From: Devosia subaequoris
GTDB lineage: Bacteria > Pseudomonadota > Alphaproteobacteria > Rhizobiales > Devosiaceae
NCBI RefSeq assembly: GCF_014197055.1
Contig: NZ_JACIEW010000001.1
Coordinates: 620,001-684,000, forward strand
Direction of reading: 5' to 3'
DNA: 64,000 nt
Shown here: piece after piece, positions 53,913 through 61,384 of the stretch
How positions within the stretch are numbered: position 1 is the stretch's first letter
Layout of the letters: each line of letters begins with the position of its first letter
The notes under the pieces: generated by a model
Told to the model about the DNA's origin: nothing
Database searches by the model: none
What the model saw: only the letters and a program-made list of their open reading frames with translations
Position numbers and translations under genes: made by a program

Positions 53913-56432
53913 CTAAAACGTCTCTGCCAGGTGCTGGACTTTCAATGAGCCAGCAAGATCGCTGGAGCTGACCGAGTGTCCATGGCGCGGAATGAAGCTC
54001 AGTTCCACGGGCCTGCCTGGCAGCAAGGTGATGGCATTGTCCGAGAAATAGCCCGGTGCATCCACAGTGGCCGTGGTGAAGAAGGCCGGCTTGTCCGCCT
54101 CAAGGGTGAGCACGGCCTTGCCATCCCGATCCGACCATTCGGCGCGAATCTCGGCTCCGACCAGCTCGTATGCCTTGTAGGGCTTGGGGAAATAGTCATT
54201 CTCGCCCAAGATGTTGCCCTGTGCGTCCCGCCAAACGAAGTACAGAAATTCGTCTTCGGCCAGGTCAGCGAAGGGGATATCGGCCACCGTGATTGCTGCA
54301 TCCGGACCAACCGCCGAATTTCCGGAAAAGACCACGCGGCTTCCGCCCGTCACCTTGACGGCAGTTACTTCGAGCGCAATCGACACCGGCTTGCCGGTAT
54401 CGTTGATGGCCCGCAGGGCGATCTGGTCGGGCAATTGTCCTTCGACCGGGGTGCCACGCGTATTGGTCTGCACTTCGGTGATCTGGGGCACGGCAACGAC
54501 GTTGACAGGCAAGAAGAAGCGCCGAGCCATGTAGTGCATCAGCTTCCACTGCCCGCCATAGTCCAGGCTGGACCAGCTCGCCACCGGCCAGATGTCGTTG
54601 ATCTGCCAATAGAGCGTGCCCATGCAGCGCGGCTTGGTGGAGCGCCAGTATTCGATGGCGGTCTTGATGGCGAGCCCCTGCTGGATCTGGGAGAGAAACA
54701 CCATCTGCTCAAAATCGCGCGGGAAGCGGAAATAGCGCGTCATGGTTTCAAGAATGCGCGCGTTGCCGCCTGCATTGCGCTGGTGGTTTTCCATGACGGG
54801 CGATGACGGATTGCGATCCTTTTCAAGCGCAAAAGTCTCCACGACATTCATTGAGGTGAAGGACTGGAAGCCGAACTCTGAGGCAAAGCGCGGATTGACC
54901 GTGCGGTAGGCCTCAAAACTCTTGGCCGAGTGCCAGACGTCCCAATAATGCAGGTCGCCGCGCGTATCGGAGTGCCAACCATCGGAGAAGTCCATATAGC
55001 CCAGCGAGGGGGAGGACGGCCAGAAGCGGCGCGCCGGGTCTTCATCCTCGACAATGCGATGCAGCATCGAGTTGAGCCGGTCGTAATTGGCGATGTAGCG
55101 TTCCTTGTCCGCCTTGGTCTCGGGATACCAGTCGAGCGAACCGATCACCTCGTTATCGCCGCACCAAAGGGCAATCGAGGCGTGGTGGCTCAGCCTGTGC
55201 ACCTGCTGGGTGATTTCGGTCTCAACACTTTTGAGGAATGTACGGTCTGACGGATAGCTCATGCAGGCAAACATGAAATCGTGCCAGATGAGAATCCCCA
55301 GTTCGTCGCAAAGGTCGTAGAACCAGTCGGGTTCATACTGTCCGCCACCCCAGATGCGCAGCATATTCATGTTTGCCGCCTTGGCGCTTTTGAGCAGGTC
55401 GCGAATGACGGCGGGGGTGACACGGCTGGGGATGGCATCAGCCGGAATCCAGTTGGCACCCATCATGGTGATGTCGCGACCGTTGATGCGGCACTTGAAG
55501 GTGTGATCGATCTCGTCCTTCTCCACGACCCAGTCGAGCTGGCGCAGACCGATCTTACGGTTGGTCACTTCGCCCTCGAGATTGGTCACAAGGTCGTAGA
55601 GCGGCTGCTCCCCCTGCCCCGCCGGCCACCAGATCTTCGGGTTCTCGATGGTCACATTGTGAGTGACGACGTTGTCGCCTTGCTGGACCACCACCTTGTC
55701 GGTGATGACCTGACCATCGATATTGTGTTCGAGTTCAACCTCTCCTTGAGCAAAGGCGAAAAGCCGAGTCTTTATCGAGAGTTCGACCGAATTCTGGCCA
55801 TGGGCCTGATCGACCTGGACGCTTTCCTGCCGGGCCAGGCGGGACTTGCGCAGGCTCATGGTGCCGTAGACGCCAATGGGCATGAGGCAGATGCCCCAGT
55901 CCCAACCCGCATGGCAGGCCGCCTTGCGGATAAAGTTCATGTGGATACCCTTCAACCCATTGGTCTGGTAGTTCTTGGTGAACGGGATCGGGAAAGGGTG
56001 AGCATCAGCGCGCGCCTTGGCGACATCCGGCGCGATATCGAAATCGATGCGCAGCGTGTTTTCGCCAGCTTTCACCTTGCCGGTCACATCGATATCGTTT
56101 CGCACGAAGCTGTTGTCGGTCCGCGCAATCTCCTCGCCATTGAGGAAGATGGTGGCGATGCAATCCACCTCCGCCAGTGTCAGGGTCAGGTAGCCGTCGA
56201 TATCGGTAGCTGCCGCGGTGAACCGGCGCTCGACGCTCCACGCCGTCTCGTTGACCCACATCACCTCTTTCTCGTTCTCACCGAAATAGGGATCGGGGAT
56301 CAGGTCTGCGGCCAGCAGCGCGTGATGAACATCACCGGGCAGGTTCATGATCGTTGAAATGTCCCGCGTGCCTGCGGTCAGCGTGAATTCGCCACCCAGA
56401 TCAAGAGCGGAATTGTGGGTTGAAACGGCCAT
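53913..56432 (-). CDS. glycoside hydrolase family 2, probable beta-mannosidase
   Basis: Eight hundred and thirty-nine residues, the normal size. The jelly-roll start (LPGDVHHALLAADLIPDPYFGENE, WVNETAWSVERRF) is that of beta-mannosidases. The catalytic barrel includes ANWIPADAIPSR, NMLRIWGGGQYEPDWFYDLCDELGI, the acid/base WCGDNEV near residue 426, and the nucleophile SEFGFQS near 519. There is no signal peptide, so it should act in the cytoplasm on short mannosides. GGAGG precedes the ATG at 56432. No mannoside uptake system is next to it. Confidence 0.92.
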   Translation of the reverse strand: MAVSTHNSALDLGGEFTLTAGTRDISTIMNLPGDVHHALLAADLIPDPYFGENEKEVMWVNETAWSVERRFTAAATDIDGYLTLTLAEVDCIATIFLNGEEIARTDNSFVRNDIDVTGKVKAGENTLRIDFDIAPDVAKARADAHPFPIPFTKNYQTNGLKGIHMNFIRKAACHAGWDWGICLMPIGVYGTMSLRKSRLARQESVQVDQAHGQNSVELSIKTRLFAFAQGEVELEHNIDGQVITDKVVVQQGDNVVTHNVTIENPKIWWPAGQGEQPLYDLVTNLEGEVTNRKIGLRQLDWVVEKDEIDHTFKCRINGRDITMMGANWIPADAIPSRVTPAVIRDLLKSAKAANMNMLRIWGGGQYEPDWFYDLCDELGILIWHDFMFACMSYPSDRTFLKSVETEITQQVHRLSHHASIALWCGDNEVIGSLDWYPETKADKERYIANYDRLNSMLHRIVEDEDPARRFWPSSPSLGYMDFSDGWHSDTRGDLHYWDVWHSAKSFEAYRTVNPRFASEFGFQSFTSMNVVETFALEKDRNPSSPVMENHQRNAGGNARILETMTRYFRFPRDFEQMVFLSQIQQGLAIKTAIEYWRSTKPRCMGTLYWQINDIWPVASWSSLDYGGQWKLMHYMARRFFLPVNVVAVPQITEVQTNTRGTPVEGQLPDQIALRAINDTGKPVSIALEVTAVKVTGGSRVVFSGNSAVGPDAAITVADIPFADLAEDEFLYFVWRDAQGNILGENDYFPKPYKAYELVGAEIRAEWSDRDGKAVLTLEADKPAFFTTATVDAPGYFSDNAITLLPGRPVELSFIPRHGHSVSSSDLAGSLKVQHLAETF

Positions 56433-56691
56433 GAAACTATCCTCCGATTCCGGCATTTGCCGAACTGCGGTGGCCAATACCAGTCTCTGCAATCGATTTC
56501 AATGCAACGTTACAACGCGTTTCCGCCCTCCGGCATGCCAGGAAGATGGCGAAACCGTGACCCACCAGCGCTTTCCCAAGCCTCCCCGGAAGCGTATCGT
56601 TCGATGGGCAAAATGCGGGAACAAGAGCCACGGTCGATGAGCGGCCAGACGGGCCTGCAGGGGATTTCGCCAAAAGTAAGGGAGACGTCGC

Positions 56692-57003
56692 ATGAACAAG
56701 TACATGTTGGCCTATCACGGCGGAGGCATGCCAGAGACACCAGAGGAAGGTGCCAAGGTCATGAAGGCATGGAACGACTGGTATGGCTCGCTCGGCGACA
56801 AGCTGGCCGACGGCGGAGCCCCCCTCGGGCGCTCAATGACCGTGGGTAGCAAAGGCGTGGAGGAAGGCGGCGGCCCAAATCCGCTGTCCGGCTATACGCT
56901 GGTCAATGCCGATAGCCACGAAGCGGCCAACGAGATCGCCAAAGGCTGTCCGATCCTGAGCGACGGCGGCACGGTGGAGGTGTGTGAAATCCTCGAAATG
57001 TAG
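56692..57003 (+). CDS. YciI-related (DGPF-like) small protein
   Basis: One hundred and three residues of the dimeric alpha/beta YciI fold: MNKYMLAYHGG, TPEEGAKVMKAWNDWYGSLGDKLADGGAPL, and SGYTLVNADSHEAANEIAKGCPIL. The family is related to chlorodioxygenases and to ECF-sigma partner proteins, but no sigma factor is next to it, and no function can be given. GGGAGA lies at the right distance from the ATG. The ~260 bases upstream, up to the beta-mannosidase start, contain no further gene I can support. Confidence 0.87.
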   Translation: MNKYMLAYHGGGMPETPEEGAKVMKAWNDWYGSLGDKLADGGAPLGRSMTVGSKGVEEGGGPNPLSGYTLVNADSHEAANEIAKGCPILSDGGTVEVCEILEM

Positions 57004-57048
57004 GGATTTCTTCGGGCACTTGCCGCACTTGTGGAATTAGCCGGCAGA

Positions 57049-57070
57049 GGGCGGCGCTTTTGCGCCGTCC
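57049..57070. terminator. weak hairpin after the YciI gene
   Basis: GGGCGGCGC and GCGCCGTCC form a 9-base stem (one G-U pair) with a TTTT loop 45 bases after the stop. There is no T run after it. Confidence 0.4.
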
Positions 57071-57207
57071 TCAGGCCTCCTGTTGTTGGCTACCACATCG
57101 TGGCGCCTTCCAATATTTGTCCGGATAACCCCGCCAGCGGAAACGTTTTTACAGATGCGTTAGTAATTATCCGCATAGGCTCGCCGCATGAAAGGCGAGC
57201 GAGCACT

Positions 57208-59175
57208 ATGTCTGTATTCAGGCGCTTCTTAAATACCAATCTGTCGCCGACTGACACGCCTGAACTCGCCCTCGCACAATGGCGGGCCCTGAGCCGTCAG
57301 GTGCCATTGATGTACATCATGCTGGTCGCCAACACGCTCATTCTGGCGTGGACGCATCTGGATGCCGCGCCAGTAGAACTGACCGTCTATATTCCGGCTG
57401 CGCTGACAGCCATCTGTTTCCTCAGGACCATTATTTGGTGGCGCTCGAGAGAACGCGTAATGAACCCGACCAGGGTTCGTTCCCAACTCCGCGGCATCAT
57501 CTGGACCGGAGCAGCGGTGGCTTTGGGCTTTACCGCCTGGAGCTTCAGCCTGTTCCCCTATGGAGACGCGCATCTCCAGTCACAAATAGCCTTCTATATG
57601 GGCATCACCACTATCGGCTGCATGTTCTGCCTGATGCATGTCCGCGTCGCGGCCCTTGCCGTAGGCATCTGCGTGCTGGGGCCATTCACTGTGTTCTTCT
57701 CTGCGACGGGAGAAGAAACCCTGGTCGCCATTGCGGTCAACATGGTTCTGGTCGTCGCCGTCCTGCTGATCATTCTGCTGAGCAATTCTCGCGACTTTGC
57801 AGATCTGGTCGCCTCACGCAGTGCCATAGCTCGACGGCAGTTGGAAACCTTGCGTCTTGGCGAGGAAAACCAGCGGCTGGCCAACATGGATACCCTCACG
57901 GACCTGCCCAATCGGCGCAGCTTCGATCGGCATCTCGCCACGGTTCTGCAGGAAGCGGAACTGGAGGGGCGGCGGATCGTGGTAGGCCGGCTCGACCTGG
58001 ATGGGTTCAAGTCGATCAATCAGATCTTCGGACAATTGGCGGGTGACAGAGTTCTCGTGGAAGCGGCGCGTCGTATCGACTCGCTGCGTCGAGCAGATAC
58101 GTTCCTGGCCCGGCTGGAAAGCAATACATTCGGCCTGATCCTAGTCGAACCGATAGACCGTCAAACCCTTGTGCACGCGGGTGAAGTCCTGTGCGGCGCC
58201 ATGCGCCTGTCCTTCGAACAGCCCGAAGGCGTCATCCGCCTGACGGCATCGGCGGGGTTTGCCGTCTCCGAACCCGGCGACACCGGTGACCATCTCTTCG
58301 ACCGTGCAGATTATGCCTTGTCAGCGGCAAAGCGGGAGCAGCGCGGCAGCGCAGTTATCTTCTCGGAGGTCCATGCAAAAGAGATCAGCAAGGTCCGCCA
58401 TATGGAGCACTTGCTGTATTCCGCCGATCTCGACGATGAAATCTATGTGGTGCTGCAGCCGCAATATGATGTTTCGCTCGGCGCAACCACCGGGTTTGAG
58501 GTACTGGCGCGATGGCGCAGCCCAGTCCTGGGCGAAATTTCTCCGGCAGAATTCATTCCCATGGCCGAACGCACCGGGCGGATCAGCAATGTCACTCAGA
58601 GCGTGCTGCGCAAGGCCCTGGCGATCAGCCGGACGCTACCGCCAAGCATCAGGCTTTCGGTCAATCTTTCCGCAAACGACATTGGCTCAACCACGGCCAT
58701 CGAACAGATCGCAGCGCTCTTTGACCGCAGCCGGGGTCATTGTCAGATCGACTTCGAGGTGACCGAAACGGCTGCGATGCGCGATCTCAAACAGGCCAAT
58801 CGGTCACTGTTGACGCTGCTTGGCCTTGGAGCTCGGATTGCGCTGGACGATTTTGGGACCGGGCATTCCAGCCTGACGCATGTGCAGCAATTGCCATTGC
58901 ATCGGATCAAGATCGACCGCAGCTTCGTGGCAGAGGTCACCAACGACCTCGCCAGCCGCGCCATCGTCAAGACAATGGTCGATCTATGCCGCAATCTGGG
59001 CATCTCGTGCGTGTTCGAAGGGGTGGAAACCGAGGAGCAATTGCAGGCGCTGGTCGCGCTGGGCGGGACCGTCATGCAAGGCTATTTCTTCGGGCGCCCC
59101 ATGGCCGTGGAAGAAGTCGGGGCCTATCTGAGGCGGGAGCGCACTCCGCAACGCGATGGCAGGGTTGCAGGCTGA
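57208..59175 (+). CDS. membrane GGDEF-EAL protein: degenerate GGDEF, intact EAL (c-di-GMP phosphodiesterase)
   Basis: Six hundred and fifty-five residues. Five or six hydrophobic spans fill the first ~195 residues. The GGDEF domain starts LTDLPNRRSFDRHL but the signature is ESNTF (residues 304-308) in place of GGDEF, so it should not make c-di-GMP, though it may bind GTP. The EAL domain is complete: EVL at 431-433, the Asn in SVNLSAND, FEVTET, LDDFGTGHSSL, KIDRSFV, EGVET and QGYFFG. It should hydrolyse c-di-GMP at the membrane and influence the motile or sessile state. The ATG at 57208 has AAAGGCGAG upstream; the frame back to 57031 adds unrelated residues. Confidence 0.9.
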   Translation: MSVFRRFLNTNLSPTDTPELALAQWRALSRQVPLMYIMLVANTLILAWTHLDAAPVELTVYIPAALTAICFLRTIIWWRSRERVMNPTRVRSQLRGIIWTGAAVALGFTAWSFSLFPYGDAHLQSQIAFYMGITTIGCMFCLMHVRVAALAVGICVLGPFTVFFSATGEETLVAIAVNMVLVVAVLLIILLSNSRDFADLVASRSAIARRQLETLRLGEENQRLANMDTLTDLPNRRSFDRHLATVLQEAELEGRRIVVGRLDLDGFKSINQIFGQLAGDRVLVEAARRIDSLRRADTFLARLESNTFGLILVEPIDRQTLVHAGEVLCGAMRLSFEQPEGVIRLTASAGFAVSEPGDTGDHLFDRADYALSAAKREQRGSAVIFSEVHAKEISKVRHMEHLLYSADLDDEIYVVLQPQYDVSLGATTGFEVLARWRSPVLGEISPAEFIPMAERTGRISNVTQSVLRKALAISRTLPPSIRLSVNLSANDIGSTTAIEQIAALFDRSRGHCQIDFEVTETAAMRDLKQANRSLLTLLGLGARIALDDFGTGHSSLTHVQQLPLHRIKIDRSFVAEVTNDLASRAIVKTMVDLCRNLGISCVFEGVETEEQLQALVALGGTVMQGYFFGRPMAVEEVGAYLRRERTPQRDGRVAG

Positions 59176-59178
59176 AAG

Positions 59179-59205
59179 AAGGGCGGCGCCATTGGCCCCG
59201 CCCTT
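59179..59205. terminator. hairpin between the convergent EAL and ABC exporter genes
   Basis: AAGGGCGG and CCGCCCTT form an 8-base stem around an 11-base loop that can pair further (GGCGCC and GGCC). It lies 3 to 30 bases from both stops and may act in both directions. Neither side has a long T tract. Confidence 0.55.
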
Positions 59206-59211
59206 ACCGAT

Positions 59212-61062
59212 CTACTGCGCCGCGACTTCGGCCTGATCTACGTCGAGGAACCCACCCGACTGACGCGCCCAGAGCTGGGAATAAATCCCGCCACTGTCGA
59301 CCAACTCGGCATGACTTCCCTGCTCGACAATGACACCCTTATCGAGCACGACAAGCCGATCCATCATGGCGATAGTGGAGAGCCGATGGGCAATGGCAAT
59401 CACCGTTTTGCCTTGCATGAGCATCTGCAACTGCCCCTGAATGGCGGCTTCGACCTCGGAATCCAGCGCTGAAGTAGCTTCGTCCAGCACCAGGATGGGC
59501 GCGTTCTTGAGCAGAACACGGGCAATGGCGATGCGCTGGCGCTGGCCGCCCGACAGTTTGACGCCGCGCTCGCCAACATGAGCGTCGTATCCCTTGCGGC
59601 CCTGCGGATCGGTTAGCGTCTCAATGAACTCGGCAGCTTCGGCCTGTTCGGCGGCCGCGCGCATCATCTCCTCGGTCGCATCAGGGCGGCCATAAAGAAT
59701 GTTTTCGCGAACCGAGCGATGCAGCAAGGAGGTGTCTTGCGTGACCACGCCGATATTGGCGCGCAGGCTGTCCTGCGTGACGTTGCCAATATCCTCGCCA
59801 TCAATGAGGATGCGGCCATCGGCGCGATCGTAGAAGCGCAGCAGCAAATTGACCAGGGTCGACTTGCCGGCGCCCGAGCGACCAACCAGCCCGATCTTCT
59901 CGCCGGGTCGTACATGCAGGTTGAGCCCCTCAATGACGCCCGAAGCCTTGCCATAGTGGAAGGCGACATTCTCGAACTTGATGTCACCTGTAACGCGCGG
60001 CAGTGCCTTAGCCTCGGGCTTGTCCTGAATAACGCGCGGCAGGGAGATGGAATTGATGCCATCCTTTACCGTGCCGATATTCTCGAACAGCGACGACATC
60101 TCCCACATCACCCACTGGCTCATGCCCTGGAAGCGCATGACCAGGCCCAGTGAAACGGCCAGAGAACCTGGCGACATCAAGCCCTGCATCCAAAGCCAGA
60201 TTCCCATGGCACCGACCGCGAAGAGCAGCAGCGAGTTGGACCAGAGCACCAGGATGTTGAGCACGGTGAACAGGCGCATCTGCCTGTAGACCGTGTCGAG
60301 GAAGCCATCCATAGCTTCCTTGGCGTAGGACTCCTCGCGATTGGAATGGCTGAACAGCTTTACAGTCGCAATGTTGGTATAGCTGTCGACAATCCGCCCC
60401 GTCATCATCGAGCGCGCGTCGGCCTGAGCCTGGGAAATCTTGCCCAGGCGCGGGATGAAATAGATCATGAGCGCCGCATAGCAGGCCAGCCAGACCAGGA
60501 AGGGGATGGCCAGTCGCCAGTCCGTCGAAGCTGCCAGGATCACCGCACCGGTAAAATAGACGACGACATAGACCAGCATGTCGAGCAGCTTCATCACCAC
60601 CTCGCGCACGGCGAGCGACGTCTGCATGAGCTTGGCTCCGATGCGGCCGGCAAACTCGTCCTGGAAGTAGCTCATCGACTGCCGGATCAGGTAGCGATGC
60701 GCCATCCAGCGGATGCGCTGGGGGAAATTGCCCAACAATGTCTGGTGCATGGTTAGCATCGAAACCAGCATGATCGCGGGCACGACGATGACGATCATCG
60801 CGGCCATCAGCGCCAGCTTCCAACCGTCGGTCTCAAGGAACGTGGCGGGATCTGCGTCGGCCAGCCAATTCACTACGTCGCCAATGAAGCCAAAAATGAT
60901 GACTTCACCGATGGCCACCAAGGCGGCAGTAAGGGCCATCAGGAGCAGCCAGCGCTTGGCGCCTTTGCTGTAATGAAGACAGAACTCCAGCAATCCCTTG
61001 GGGGGTTCGGTCGGGTCGCCCTTGGGATAGGGATCAAGTCGTGATTCAAACCAGCGCAACAT
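59212..61062 (-). CDS. ABC exporter, fused permease and ATPase (MsbA/MdlB-like), behind a SoxR-type operator
   Basis: Six hundred and sixteen residues. Six membrane helices precede an ATPase with Walker A VGRSGAGKSTL, Q-loop VTQDTSLLHRSVRENI, signature LSGGQRQRIAIARVLL and Walker B ILVLDEATSALDSE. It is a homodimeric exporter of lipids or drugs; the substrate is unknown. A perfect SoxR-type box lies 53 bases upstream with its -35 element pointing into this gene. SoxR in other bacteria controls exporters of redox-cycling compounds, so that is the likely role. No soxR gene is in the window. The ribosome site is weak. Confidence 0.92.
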   Translation of the reverse strand: MLRWFESRLDPYPKGDPTEPPKGLLEFCLHYSKGAKRWLLLMALTAALVAIGEVIIFGFIGDVVNWLADADPATFLETDGWKLALMAAMIVIVVPAIMLVSMLTMHQTLLGNFPQRIRWMAHRYLIRQSMSYFQDEFAGRIGAKLMQTSLAVREVVMKLLDMLVYVVVYFTGAVILAASTDWRLAIPFLVWLACYAALMIYFIPRLGKISQAQADARSMMTGRIVDSYTNIATVKLFSHSNREESYAKEAMDGFLDTVYRQMRLFTVLNILVLWSNSLLLFAVGAMGIWLWMQGLMSPGSLAVSLGLVMRFQGMSQWVMWEMSSLFENIGTVKDGINSISLPRVIQDKPEAKALPRVTGDIKFENVAFHYGKASGVIEGLNLHVRPGEKIGLVGRSGAGKSTLVNLLLRFYDRADGRILIDGEDIGNVTQDSLRANIGVVTQDTSLLHRSVRENILYGRPDATEEMMRAAAEQAEAAEFIETLTDPQGRKGYDAHVGERGVKLSGGQRQRIAIARVLLKNAPILVLDEATSALDSEVEAAIQGQLQMLMQGKTVIAIAHRLSTIAMMDRLVVLDKGVIVEQGSHAELVDSGGIYSQLWARQSGGFLDVDQAEVAAQ

Positions 61063-61384
61063 GTCTTAAGACCATTCGTTCAAAGCGGCATCGGTTCAGT
61101 CGCCCATACCTGTGCGACCTCAACCGCAGTTGAGGTCAAGGCATATCTGGCCGACGGTTCGAAGCCGCGCGGAAATTTCGGAACCATCGCTCATGCGACC
61201 GAAAAAGGCACAGAGGAACGACGTGCAGGCGGCTGCCTAGCATCCTCTCCTCAAAGCGTCCCAATTGACGCCACAAGAGTCATGCTATGCAGTCGAGAGC
61301 CGCATAGGATACACGAGAATGCAGAATCGGCTGTCACCAGACGGCCACACCTTAGTCAGAACACCATGACAATTGGACCGCTTC
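61063..61384. other. 322-base intergenic region, divergent promoters of the ABC exporter and pepN
   Basis: No gene of convincing quality lies here. Besides the SoxR-type box near its left end, it holds a possible weak plus-strand promoter for pepN (TTGACG near 61265) and a 16-codon chance frame ending about 15 bases before pepN. Confidence 0.6.
61116..61139 (-). promoter_or_regulatory. SoxR-type operator overlapping the promoter of the ABC exporter
   Basis: GACCTCAAC and GTTGAGGTC are perfect inverted repeats separated by 4 bases, giving the SoxR core CCTCAA-N6-TTGAGG at 61118-61135. On the minus strand the -35 element TTGACC (61139-61134) leads into the box exactly as in known SoxR promoters, where the operator fills a 19-20 base spacer. 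The matching -10 (CACAGG or ACAGGT) is poor. The box ends 53 bases before the exporter ATG. Confidence 0.72.

Noticed and set aside
55281-56357. 358-codon plus-strand frame opposite the beta-mannosidase
   Set aside because: Antisense shadow; catalytic blocks are on the minus strand.
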